A stretch of 64,000 nt of DNA from Hoyosella sp. YIM 151337 (GTDB lineage Bacteria; Actinomycetota; Actinomycetes; Mycobacteriales; Mycobacteriaceae), in assembly GCF_026041215.1 (NCBI RefSeq), contig NZ_JAPEIQ010000039.1:372001-436000 (forward strand). Direction: 5' to 3'. The position numbers and the translations under genes were made by a program. This document shows positions 45,130 to 53,232 of this stretch, piece after piece. Under the pieces are notes generated by a model. That model worked only from the letters and a program-made list of their open reading frames with translations. It searched no databases and was not told where the DNA came from. How positions within the stretch are numbered: position 1 is the stretch's first letter; every line of letters starts with the position of its first letter.

Positions 45130-45509
45130 CCCGGCTGGCTGTCGCTGCCTGCTTGCTGCGCGGCGATCTGTTCGCGCACTGTGTCCATGTCGAGGTCTTT
45201 CACCTGGGTGATGAGGCTCTCCAGCGCATCGGGCGGCAAGGCGCCAGGCTGGGCGAAAACGAGGATGCCTTCGCGGAAGGCCATCACCGTTGGGATGGAC
45301 TGAATCCCGGCAGCAGCCGCGAGCGACTGCTCAGCCTCGGTGTCGACCTTCGCATGCACCACGTCAGGATGCTTGTCCGACGATGCTTCGAAAGTGGGCG
45401 CGAATTGCTTGCAAGGACCGCACCACTCCGCCCAGAAGTCCACCAGCACGACCTCGTTGCTGGTGATGGTTGATTCGAAGTCGGAATGGGTGAGGTTCTG
45501 AGTTGCCAC
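45126..45509 (-). CDS. trxA: Thioredoxin
   Basis: The 127-residue protein has the thioredoxin fold with active site WAEWCGPCKQFAP and the cis-proline segment IQSIPTVMAFREG. It reduces protein disulfides in the cytoplasm. It is slightly longer than canonical thioredoxin owing to a C-terminal tail. GTG 45509 follows TTAGGACTT. Its stop overlaps the stop of the convergent dehydrogenase gene by 4 bases. Confidence 0.93.
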   Translation of the reverse strand: MATQNLTHSDFESTITSNEVVLVDFWAEWCGPCKQFAPTFEASSDKHPDVVHAKVDTEAEQSLAAAAGIQSIPTVMAFREGILVFAQPGALPPDALESLITQVKDLDMDTVREQIAAQQAGSDSQPG

Positions 45510-45660
45510 ACTAAGTCCTAACGTTGTGGTGTTTCCTAAATGGGCTCCTTCCTACGTAACCAGACGTGGCAGCCGAAATGTTCCCGAACAGTTCCGCGAG
45601 TCCCGGACATCTGGCGGCCGCGCCGCGGTGTGCACTGCTCATTCCGATACGGTGAGCCAT

Positions 45661-46338
45661 ATGGAGCGCGACCAGCATGCTGACACAATCGAGCTGCCTG
45701 TGGAGGTCGCCTCACCGGACGCGGCGATCCGTGGCGTTCTTCACCTGCCAAGCGCACCGGTTGCGGGACTTGCGCTTGCCCACGGTGCGGGCGGCAACGC
45801 CGACTCTCCCATGCTCCGCCTGATTGCCGAACAACTCGCGGCCCGCCAGGTCGCGGTACTCCGATACAACCTGCCGTATCGCGTCAAACGAGCGTCAGGT
45901 CCGCCGCATCGCTCGGCCGCTGCCGCGGATCGGCAGGGCATCAGACTCGCTGCGGATGTCATGCGGGAACGCATCGGCGGACCAGTACTGATAGGTGGGC
46001 ATTCCTACGGAGGCCGACAGGCTTCGATGCTCGCCGCGGAGTACCCAGGGGTGGCCGATGGACTGGTGCTCTTCAGCTATCCGCTGCACCCGCCGGGAAA
46101 GCCCGAGCGGGCGCGCACAGAGCATCTGCCCGGGGTCACGGTGCCTGCGCTGTTCATTCACGGTGACCGGGATCCATTTGGGTCGCTCGAGGAGTTGCGT
46201 GCAGCTCTGGTACTACTCCCCGGGCACACGAGACTGCTCGAAGTCACAGGGACCGGCCATGACCTTGGCAGCGGCAAGAAGAAATGGGTCGTGGAAGAGG
46301 CGGCAAGTGCCGTAATCGACACGTTCGGTTTGCAATGA
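45661..46338 (+). CDS. Alpha/beta hydrolase (dienelactone hydrolase/KANL3-Tex30-like)
   Basis: The 225-residue protein has LALAHGAGGNADSPML, an oxyanion region, the nucleophile elbow GGHSYGGRQ, an acid in IHGDRDPFG and a His in TGTGHDLG. This matches the small family of predicted acyl hydrolases related to Tex30 and dienelactone hydrolase. Substrate unknown. ATG 45661 is preferred to GTG 45652; the frame is open from 45526 but with a non-family extension. It ends in an ATGA overlap with the next gene. Confidence 0.83.
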   Translation: MERDQHADTIELPVEVASPDAAIRGVLHLPSAPVAGLALAHGAGGNADSPMLRLIAEQLAARQVAVLRYNLPYRVKRASGPPHRSAAAADRQGIRLAADVMRERIGGPVLIGGHSYGGRQASMLAAEYPGVADGLVLFSYPLHPPGKPERARTEHLPGVTVPALFIHGDRDPFGSLEELRAALVLLPGHTRLLEVTGTGHDLGSGKKKWVVEEAASAVIDTFGLQ

Positions 46339-48167
46339 CGGCTGTCACCACCCGCCACAACCCTGCGCGAACGGTAGTCACGGCAGCGCTGGTTCTGCTC
46401 GCCGCCAGTCTGGCCGTCCGTGGCTGGGTGCTCAGCCGCGGCTACTTTTACTGGGATGACTTCATTCTGACTGGCCGGGCAGCGGAGCATCCGCTTCTCT
46501 CCGCTGATCTGCTCTTCTACGATCACGACGGGCACGTGATGCCGCTGGCTTTCGCAGTCGCCTGGATCATGACAATCGCGGCTCCACTGCAGTGGGGGGC
46601 GGCGGCCGCTTCGCTCCTCGTGCTGCAACTCGCGGCATCCGTCGCGGTGCTCCGCATGCTGGTGGTGCTGTTGGGCTGGCGCCCGCTGTTGCTGGTTCCG
46701 TTCGTGTTCTATCTCTTCTCGCCCCTAAGCCTTCCGGCCTTCGCATGGTGGGCGGCTGGGCTTAATGCGCTGCCGTTGCAGGCGGCGCTGGCGTGGGTTA
46801 CTGCCGACGCGGTCAAGCTGGTGCAGACGGGCCGGTGGCGGTACGCGGCTTCTGGGCTCGCTGCTTTCGTGATCGCGCTGCTGTTCTTCGAAAAGTCTGT
46901 CGTTATCCCCGTCGTCGTGTTTGGACTGGCGGTGCTGTGGGCTCGTGTGACGGACGGTACGGGGCAGCGCGGGCTAGGCGGTGCCGCGCGCGAGGTCGCG
47001 TACCGGGGTCGCGCTTTGTGGATCGGCAGTGTCGTGCTCGTGGTGTGGTGGTTGCCGCTCTATTTCAGCGTTGTACGGCGGGATTTTCGGGCGGAGGAAG
47101 GGAGTAGTGCGGCAACGATACTCGGCCGAACGTTCACCGACAGTCTCGTGCCAGCGCTCTTCGGCGGGCCCTGGCGATGGGAGCGCTGGCTACCGTCAAC
47201 GCCCTGGGCAGCGGCGCCGCAGTGGGCGACGATCGCCGCGTGGTGTGCGCTCATCATCACAGTCGCGGCGGTGCTGATCACCAAGCGGCATGCTGGTGGG
47301 GTGATCGGCTTCGCCACCGCGTATGTGGTGGTGGCGACCGTGCCGGTGCTGGCAGTGCGTGTGGGGTCCGAAGTGGCGCCCGAACTGGTTCAGTCGTTGC
47401 GCTATCTCGCCGAGACGAGTGTGATCATCACTGCCGCGATTGCACTGATATGCCTCGCGCCGGCACGCTCCCCGGAGCGGCGGCTCTCGAGCCAGGTTGT
47501 GACGACGTCGGGTGCTGCGGCGGGCGCTGCTTTCGTGGCGAGCAGCATGTGGTCCACAGTGGCGTTCGCGCACTCGTGGTCCGAAAGCCCCGCCCGTGAC
47601 TACCTCTCGAATATCAGAGCAGGCACCGTACCCGGAGCGGCCGCTGACGTGCCAGTGAAGCTGCTGGATCAGGAAGTGCCCTGGCAGGTGCTCGGCCCGC
47701 TGACCTACCCGAACAATCTCGCGAGCCGGGTTCTCGCACCGATCCGGGACCAGGTGCAGGTCACGGATGCCGTCGCGGAGTTGCTGATGCTCACCGATGA
47801 CGGACACGTCGTTCCCGCGGAAGTGTGGTGGAATCGCGGCATCCCGCAAGGCCCAGAGCCTGACTGCGGCTGGTTTCTGACAGCGGGTGAGCCGGTCACT
47901 GTGCCACTCGGCGGTGACATGATCGATCACGGCTGGACTGTGCAGCTGAATTACTTTGCCAGCGCTGACGGTGAGGTCGGCGTTGCTTTTGACTCGGCGG
48001 CGGGGCGGCGGGCACCGGTGACCGTCCCGGTCGAAGAGGGCATCAACACTGCGTTCGTGCGTCTCGTTGGTGGTGCGGACGCCCTGCATTTCGAGGTCTT
48101 CACGCCCGAGACGAGTATCTGTCTTGGGTCAGGTCCTGTCGGTGTGGCCAGTCACGCGGGGAACTAG
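46335..48167 (+). CDS. Polytopic membrane protein, possible GT-C glycosyltransferase
   Basis: The 610-residue protein has about 11 hydrophobic helices in its first 430 residues and a large extracytoplasmic C-terminal domain. An early loop reads YFYWDDFILTGRA, where the acidic pair resembles the DD/DE motif after the first helix of GT-C lipid-sugar transferases. Homology is not certain from motifs alone. It begins in an ATGA overlap with the hydrolase gene and its end overlaps the convergent methyltransferase gene by 39 bases. Role in envelope glycan assembly is an inference. Confidence 0.6.
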   Translation: MTAVTTRHNPARTVVTAALVLLAASLAVRGWVLSRGYFYWDDFILTGRAAEHPLLSADLLFYDHDGHVMPLAFAVAWIMTIAAPLQWGAAAASLLVLQLAASVAVLRMLVVLLGWRPLLLVPFVFYLFSPLSLPAFAWWAAGLNALPLQAALAWVTADAVKLVQTGRWRYAASGLAAFVIALLFFEKSVVIPVVVFGLAVLWARVTDGTGQRGLGGAAREVAYRGRALWIGSVVLVVWWLPLYFSVVRRDFRAEEGSSAATILGRTFTDSLVPALFGGPWRWERWLPSTPWAAAPQWATIAAWCALIITVAAVLITKRHAGGVIGFATAYVVVATVPVLAVRVGSEVAPELVQSLRYLAETSVIITAAIALICLAPARSPERRLSSQVVTTSGAAAGAAFVASSMWSTVAFAHSWSESPARDYLSNIRAGTVPGAAADVPVKLLDQEVPWQVLGPLTYPNNLASRVLAPIRDQVQVTDAVAELLMLTDDGHVVPAEVWWNRGIPQGPEPDCGWFLTAGEPVTVPLGGDMIDHGWTVQLNYFASADGEVGVAFDSAAGRRAPVTVPVEEGINTAFVRLVGGADALHFEVFTPETSICLGSGPVGVASHAGN

Positions 48168-48965
48168 CACTCGAGGTTTGCGGCAACAGAAAATAGCAGT
48201 CCCAGGGAAGTATTGTCCGCGCAAGGGGCTCCACTGTCCCCACTCCTGGTCCAGCCATTCGGGCCACTCTGGTTCGACGACGTCTTCGACAACGAGGCCC
48301 GCGGCAACTATTTCCCTGATTCGGTCGCCGATCGTCCGATGGTGCTCGACATAGGTAGGTACTCCCGCATCGTCGGTCTCGATGTACGGCGAGCGATCGA
48401 AGTACGGCATGGTTACGGTAAGTCCCCTCGGCCCGGGGTCGTCGGGAAACATCCAGCGCATTGGGTGATTGACCGAGAACACGAACTGGCCACCGGGGCG
48501 TAACACCCGTTCAGCCTCGCGCATCACGCGAGCTGAGTCCGCGACGAAGGGGATTGCGCCGAAACTCGAACACACCTTGTCGAAGGTGCTATCCCGGAAC
48601 GGGAGACGCTCGGCGCTCGCCTGCACCAGGGGCACCAGCGGTCCTCCGTGCGACATCGCGGTTCGTGCGTGCCGCAGCATCCCGGCGGAGATGTCGAGCC
48701 CGATCACGTCGGCACCCTCGTGCCGCAGCCAGCGGGCGCAAGGCGCGGAACCGCATCCAATCTCAAGAATCTGTGTCCCAGCGACTTCGCCGAGGAGTCG
48801 CGCATCACCCTCGTGGAGACCTTCGGGGCACCAGATGAACTCTCCGTTAGGGGAGTCCGTACCCAGAAACTCACCGTGCTCGTCGTGGTAGTTGTCGGCG
48901 TCGGAGTCCCACCACAGGCGACTCGCCCGGTCGCTCTCGGGCGAGCCGGCTTTTCGAATGATCAT
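48129..48965 (-). CDS. Class I SAM-dependent methyltransferase
   Basis: The 278-residue protein has methyltransferase motif I LEIGCGSAPCARWL, the acidic motif GLDISAGMLRHAR, and later motifs FDKVCSSFGAIPF and LRPGGQFVFSVNHP. This places it in the Methyltransf_11-like group of small-molecule methylases. The N-terminus RLWWDSDADNYHDEHGEFLG is typical of mycobacterial relatives. ATG 48965 begins the reading frame. Substrate unknown. It is divergent from rpsA across a 246-base gap. Confidence 0.87.
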   Translation of the reverse strand: MIIRKAGSPESDRASRLWWDSDADNYHDEHGEFLGTDSPNGEFIWCPEGLHEGDARLLGEVAGTQILEIGCGSAPCARWLRHEGADVIGLDISAGMLRHARTAMSHGGPLVPLVQASAERLPFRDSTFDKVCSSFGAIPFVADSARVMREAERVLRPGGQFVFSVNHPMRWMFPDDPGPRGLTVTMPYFDRSPYIETDDAGVPTYVEHHRTIGDRIREIVAAGLVVEDVVEPEWPEWLDQEWGQWSPLRGQYFPGTAIFCCRKPRVLVPRVTGHTDRT

Positions 48966-49024
48966 GAATGCGCACCAAGTGGTAGTCGGCGGATGATCAG
49001 GCTAGTGTAGGTAACCGGGCAGGT

Positions 49025-49079
49025 TTGCCGTGCTCGATCGTGATCGCGTAGGCTATCCACGCTGTACTTGACGTACAGC
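49025..49079 (+). promoter_or_regulatory. rpsA promoter with a hairpin at the predicted 5' end of the transcript
   Basis: TTGCCG at 49025-49030 and TAGGCT at 49049-49054 are 18 bases apart and form a good housekeeping promoter. Transcription would start near 49061. Exactly there lies a perfect 7-bp inverted repeat, GCTGTAC (49061-49067) and GTACAGC (49073-49079), with loop TTGAC. The remaining leader of about 130 bases before rpsA holds no other recognised element. Confidence 0.55.
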
Positions 49080-49211
49080 ACGGATGCGCATGCGTTCACT
49101 GTGTTCTGCTGGATCGCGGATTGCTGTGGTGCTGGTGGGTGCGGGTCGACGTATGGCATCCACGCCCAGTCCACGTACAACCTAGTCCAACTGTCCGGAG
49201 CAGCTCACCTA

Positions 49212-50678
49212 ATGCCCACCACAACCCCGACCTCGCCGCAGGTAGCCGTCAACGATATCGGCTCTGCCGAGGATTTCCTTGCCGCAGTCGACGCAACTAT
49301 CAAGTACTTCAACGATGGGGACATCGTTGAAGGCACTATCGTCAAAGTCGACCGTGACGAGGTCCTTCTCGACATCGGATACAAGACTGAGGGCGTCATT
49401 CCCTCTCGTGAACTGTCGATCAAACACGATGTCGACCCCAGCGAGGTCGTGAACGTCGGCGATGAGGTCGAAGCGCTCGTCCTCACCAAGGAAGATAAAG
49501 ACGGCCGTCTGATCCTGTCCAAGAAGCGCGCTCAGTACGAGCGGGCCTGGGGCACTATCGAGGAACTGAAAGAGAAGGACGAGGCCGTCAAGGGCACCGT
49601 CATCGAGGTCGTCAAGGGCGGCCTTATCCTCGACATCGGTCTGCGCGGCTTCCTTCCTGCTTCGCTCGTCGAGATGCGCCGCGTCCGTGATCTGCAGCCG
49701 TACGTCGGCAAGGAGATCGAGGCGAAGATCATCGAGCTCGACAAGAACCGCAACAACGTTGTGCTGTCGCGCCGCGCCTGGCTTGAGCAGACGCAGTCTG
49801 AGGTTCGCAGCGAATTCCTGCACCAGCTGCAGAAGGGACAGGTCCGCAAGGGCGTTGTGTCCTCCATCGTCAACTTCGGTGCGTTCGTTGACCTCGGCGG
49901 CGTCGACGGTCTCGTCCACGTTTCCGAACTGTCGTGGAAGCACATCGATCACCCGTCCGAGGTTGTCCAGGTTGGCGACGAGGTCACCGTCGAGGTTCTC
50001 GATGTCGACATGGACCGCGAGCGTGTGTCGCTGTCACTGAAGGCAACGCAGGAAGATCCGTGGCGTCAGTTCGCGCGTACGCACGCGATCGGCCAGATCG
50101 TGCCGGGCAAGGTCACCAAGCTTGTTCCGTTCGGTGCGTTTGTCCGCGTCGAAGAGGGCATCGAAGGCCTCGTCCACATCTCCGAGCTGGCTGAGCGCCA
50201 CGTCGAGGTGCCGGATCAGGTTGTCGCTGTCGGTGACGACGCAATGGTCAAGGTCATTGACATTGATCTCGAGCGCCGCCGTATCTCGCTGAGCCTCAAG
50301 CAGGCCAACGAGGAATACACCGAAGAGTTCGACCCTGCCAAGTACGGCATGGCCGACAGCTACGACGAAGCTGGCAACTACATCTTCCCCGAGGGCTTCG
50401 ACCCCGAGACCAACGAATGGCTCGAGGGCTTCGAGAAGCAGCGTGAAGAGTGGGAAGCCCGCTACGCCGAGGCTGAGCGTCGCCACAAGATGCACACCGC
50501 GCAGATGGAGAAGTTCGCGAAGGTCGAAGCAGAGGCTGCTGAGGCTGCACCGAGCAACTACTCGAGCGACGGCGTGCAGGCGCCTGCCGCGTCGAGTGCT
50601 CCTGCGCAGTCAGGTGGCACCCTCGCCAGCGACGAGCAGCTTGCTGCTCTGCGCGAGAAGCTTTCGGGCGGAGCCTGA
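49212..50678 (+). CDS. rpsA: 30S ribosomal protein S1
   Basis: The 488-residue protein has four S1 RNA-binding repeats; each repeat is recognisable by segments such as GTIVKVDRDEVLLDIGYKTEGVIP, GTVIEVVKGGLILDIGLRGFLP, GVVSSIVNFGAFVDLGGVDGLVH and GKVTKLVPFGAFVRVEEGIEGLVH. An acidic Glu/Ala-rich tail follows. Actinobacterial S1 has four repeats against six in E. coli. ATG 49212 has GGAG at 49197 and gives the standard start. The frame is open upstream to 49068, but that extension is not S1-like. Confidence 0.97.
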   Translation: MPTTTPTSPQVAVNDIGSAEDFLAAVDATIKYFNDGDIVEGTIVKVDRDEVLLDIGYKTEGVIPSRELSIKHDVDPSEVVNVGDEVEALVLTKEDKDGRLILSKKRAQYERAWGTIEELKEKDEAVKGTVIEVVKGGLILDIGLRGFLPASLVEMRRVRDLQPYVGKEIEAKIIELDKNRNNVVLSRRAWLEQTQSEVRSEFLHQLQKGQVRKGVVSSIVNFGAFVDLGGVDGLVHVSELSWKHIDHPSEVVQVGDEVTVEVLDVDMDRERVSLSLKATQEDPWRQFARTHAIGQIVPGKVTKLVPFGAFVRVEEGIEGLVHISELAERHVEVPDQVVAVGDDAMVKVIDIDLERRRISLSLKQANEEYTEEFDPAKYGMADSYDEAGNYIFPEGFDPETNEWLEGFEKQREEWEARYAEAERRHKMHTAQMEKFAKVEAEAAEAAPSNYSSDGVQAPAASSAPAQSGGTLASDEQLAALREKLSGGA

Positions 50679-50697
50679 TTCGCTGAATAGCTGAACC

Positions 50698-50735
50698 CAA
50701 AAGTCCCGGACCTCTGTTGAAGTCCGGGACTTTTG
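50698..50735. terminator. Strong bidirectional terminator after rpsA
   Basis: CAAAAGTCCCGGAC (50698-50711) and GTCCGGGACTTTTG (50722-50735) form a perfect 14-bp stem with a 10-base loop. The stem base is A/T rich on both sides (AAAA and TTTT), suitable for intrinsic termination in either direction between rpsA and the convergent ABC permease gene. Confidence 0.9.
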
Positions 50736-50751
50736 CGTACGGCGGTGGTTT

Positions 50752-51513
50752 TCAGATCCGGATCCGCCGCATGCCGCGCACTCCGAAAGCGAGGCTGACC
50801 AGTGCGAAGCCGATGATCACCGTAAAACCAAGGGGAACAGCAGAGTTTGTGACATCGGAGGCGAAAAGCGCCCGCTGGGCATCGACGGCGTAGGAAAGCG
50901 GATTCAGCCGCGAAACGGCATAAAGCCAGTCAGGTGCCAGTGTGATCGGAAGTAGCACACCAGATGTCACGATCACGGGTGTGAACACCAGCGTGAGCAG
51001 CCCCCAGAACGCGGCGGCGTTCTTCAGAAACAGGCCTACGGCGAACGATGCCAGCGCGAGCGCCCCCGCGAGCAGCCCGAGCAGCAGCATGGCCAGCGCA
51101 ATCCCGCCCAGCGGGATGCTCAGTCCGAACGGAATCGTCACCAGAATCATGACGATCGCCTGAATCTCGACGATCGCGATGATGCGCAGCACCCTTCCGA
51201 GAAGCAATCCGGTTCGGCTGGCCGGGGTCACGAGCAGGCGCTCCAGCGAACCGGCTTGGCGTTCTTCCTGCAGACCAACACCCGCGAACCCTGCCGTTGT
51301 GAACACCATAAATACGAGGATTCCGGGGACGAACCACTGTAGTGTGTCACCTTCCGGCATGCCGGGCAGCGTGCCGAGTCCCGCGACGAGCGGGCCGAAG
51401 AATAACAGCAGCAACAGCGGATCACCGATTGCTTCGATATACGGCCACGGGGTGCGAATCTTCGCCCGCAGATCGCGTTCGAAAACGGGTGGAAGCGTAG
51501 CGACGAGGTTCAT
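50752..51513 (-). CDS. ABC-2 type transporter permease (DrrB-like)
   Basis: The 253-residue protein has about six membrane helices and the ABC-2 export pattern, including EERQAGSLERLLVTPASR and a late LNPLSYAVDAQRALF segment typical of DrrB-like permeases. With the adjacent ATPase it should form a two-gene exporter for a lipid, drug or peptide. ATG 51513 overlaps the stop of the ATPase gene by 4 bases (ATGA). Confidence 0.88.
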   Translation of the reverse strand: MNLVATLPPVFERDLRAKIRTPWPYIEAIGDPLLLLLFFGPLVAGLGTLPGMPEGDTLQWFVPGILVFMVFTTAGFAGVGLQEERQAGSLERLLVTPASRTGLLLGRVLRIIAIVEIQAIVMILVTIPFGLSIPLGGIALAMLLLGLLAGALALASFAVGLFLKNAAAFWGLLTLVFTPVIVTSGVLLPITLAPDWLYAVSRLNPLSYAVDAQRALFASDVTNSAVPLGFTVIIGFALVSLAFGVRGMRRIRI

Positions 51514-52523
51514 AGCTGGCCTCCTGTCTGAAGGCGGTCCGTTGGCCCGCTGTCGGGGGCACTGTGCGGCGCGGCTTCGTCGCGCAAGCTTCTGCCGGTG
51601 AGCTTGAGGAAGACATCGTCGAGGGAAGGACGGCGGACCTGCGTGCTCGTCATTCGTACACCCGCTGCATCAAGCGCCCGTACGAGGTCCGGCAGTGCCA
51701 GGTCACCGTGTCCCACGCGCAGACTCAGCACTGCGCCATCGGCAGTCACGTCGTGCGATGTCGGAAGCTGACGCGCTACGCTCATGGCTGCTTCACGATC
51801 GCCGGGATCGCACAGGTTCACGAGCAGAAGATCGCCTTCGACCTTCGTTTTCAATTGATCAGGTGTGCCATCGGCGATAATGGCGCCGTTGTCGATGACG
51901 ATCACGCGTTCCGCCACTGCATCCGCCTCATCGAGGTAATGCGTGGTAAGGAAGATCGTGATGCCGTGTTGTTCGCGCAGTCGCACGATATGGTTCCAGA
52001 GGTTCGCCCGGCTTTGGGGGTCGAGCCCGGAGGAAGGTTCGTCCAGAAATACCAGCTTGGGGCGGTGTATCAGGCCCATCGCGATATCGAGACGGCGCCG
52101 CTGGCCACCAGAGAGGCGGGCCACGTCCCGCTGGGCCTGTCTGTCGAGGTCGAGCTCACCCAGCAACTCCTGGGCGCGGATGTGCGCCTCCTTGCGCCCG
52201 ATGCCGTACAGCCGCGCCTGCAGCGTCAGTTCTTCACTGACACGAAGACCATCAAGCGACCCGTTACCCTGTCCTATCAGGCCTATCCGGCGGCGAACCT
52301 CGACTTGCTGGCTCACGATGTCGAATCCTGCAACCGTCGCGGCGCCGGATGTCGGTGGCAGCAAGGTTGTGAGCATGCGCAGGGTCGTAGACTTACCCGC
52401 GCCATTCGGCCCGAGAAATGCAACGATTTCTCCAGGGGCAACGTCAATATCGATCCCGCGGACTGCTTCGACTACCTCGTTCTTCGTCTGAAAACGCTGA
52501 GCGAGTGCGGTTGTGTGAATCAT
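51510..52523 (-). CDS. ABC transporter ATPase (DrrA-like)
   Basis: The 337-residue ATPase has Walker A FLGPNGAGKST, signature LSGGQRRRLDIAMGL, and Walker B LVFLDEPSSGLDP with a TTHYLDEAD switch region. The VRGIDIDVAPGEIVAFLG start and C-terminal extension of about 110 residues fit DrrA-type daunorubicin-resistance-like exporters. It pairs with the overlapping permease gene. The transported compound is unknown. Confidence 0.92.
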   Translation of the reverse strand: MIHTTALAQRFQTKNEVVEAVRGIDIDVAPGEIVAFLGPNGAGKSTTLRMLTTLLPPTSGAATVAGFDIVSQQVEVRRRIGLIGQGNGSLDGLRVSEELTLQARLYGIGRKEAHIRAQELLGELDLDRQAQRDVARLSGGQRRRLDIAMGLIHRPKLVFLDEPSSGLDPQSRANLWNHIVRLREQHGITIFLTTHYLDEADAVAERVIVIDNGAIIADGTPDQLKTKVEGDLLLVNLCDPGDREAAMSVARQLPTSHDVTADGAVLSLRVGHGDLALPDLVRALDAAGVRMTSTQVRRPSLDDVFLKLTGRSLRDEAAPHSAPDSGPTDRLQTGGQL

Positions 52524-52544
52524 GGTGACTCCTATCGATGTTCG

Positions 52545-53126
52545 TCATGCTGGGTACGGAGTTGCCCCTCGCGCGGCGCGCAACGCGGTCGCCCACCAGA
52601 GGAGATGGCTTAACATCGTTTTCGCAGCGAGGAGTGCGGCAGACTCATCGCGCGGCTTGCCACTGCTGTCGAGAGTTCCGTCAAACACTCCGAAGCTGAG
52701 GCCCGCCGCGAGCGGCATCGCGTGCAGGGAACTGAACACGGTCCGCAGCTGTTCGACTGCACGCAACCCGTGCGCATCTGCTCCATAACTCACGAAAGCC
52801 ACGGGCTTGGCGAACCACTCTTCGTACGCGTAGTCAATTGCTTGTTTCAGTGATGCCGGGTAGCCGTGGTTATACTCCGGCGTCACCACGATGAATCCGT
52901 CTGCCTGGCGAAACCGACTGTTCAATCGGGAGATTTCCGCATCCGGCCGCGCCGGATGGCGGGCAGGAAAGCCGAAGTCAGCGAGATCGACGACATCGAC
53001 GCGGCAACGGGCGCGGTCATCAGCGACGCGAGCACACCAGTCAGCGATACCCTTGCCTGCCCGGCCCTCACGGGTGCTGCCAATCAGGATGATGATCGTC
53101 GGACCATGGGTTGGGGTCGTGTTCAT
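52545..53126 (-). CDS. NADPH-dependent FMN reductase family protein
   Basis: The 193-residue flavodoxin-like protein has the FMN phosphate loop GSTREGRAGKGIADW and the flavin-contact segment TPEYNHGYPASLKQAIDY. The family reduces FMN, quinones or azo dyes with NADPH. ATG 53126 has GGAGGGAG just upstream. It lies 21 bases upstream of the exporter ATPase gene on the same strand, so the three may be cotranscribed. It is divergent from the large ATPase regulator gene. Confidence 0.9.
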   Translation of the reverse strand: MNTTPTHGPTIIILIGSTREGRAGKGIADWCARVADDRARCRVDVVDLADFGFPARHPARPDAEISRLNSRFRQADGFIVVTPEYNHGYPASLKQAIDYAYEEWFAKPVAFVSYGADAHGLRAVEQLRTVFSSLHAMPLAAGLSFGVFDGTLDSSGKPRDESAALLAAKTMLSHLLWWATALRAARGATPYPA

Positions 53127-53136
53127 AGCTCCCTCC

Positions 53137-53211
53137 GGTAGGTTGGGATTAACGTGCCTACCTTGTGGGCGCTAGATGATCCGCCAGACAGAATCTGGCG
53201 GGCCGCTAGAT
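53137..53211. promoter_or_regulatory. Cluster of repeats between FMN reductase and ATPase regulator
   Basis: Three repeat sets lie in the 106-base divergent gap. GGTAGG (53137-53142) and CCTACC (53157-53162) form a 6-bp inverted repeat. CCGCCAGA (53181-53188) and TCTGGCGG (53194-53201) form a perfect 8-bp hairpin with a 5-base loop. CGCTAGAT occurs twice as a direct repeat at 53170-53177 and 53204-53211, flanking that hairpin. Such density suggests regulatory sites for one or both genes. Confidence 0.45.
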
Positions 53212-53232
53212 CACCAGCGGAGGCGGGAGGCA

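Noticed and set aside
49068-49211. 48-codon in-frame upstream extension of rpsA
   Set aside because: It overlaps the predicted hairpin and transcript start, is Cys-rich, and does not resemble the S1 N-terminus.
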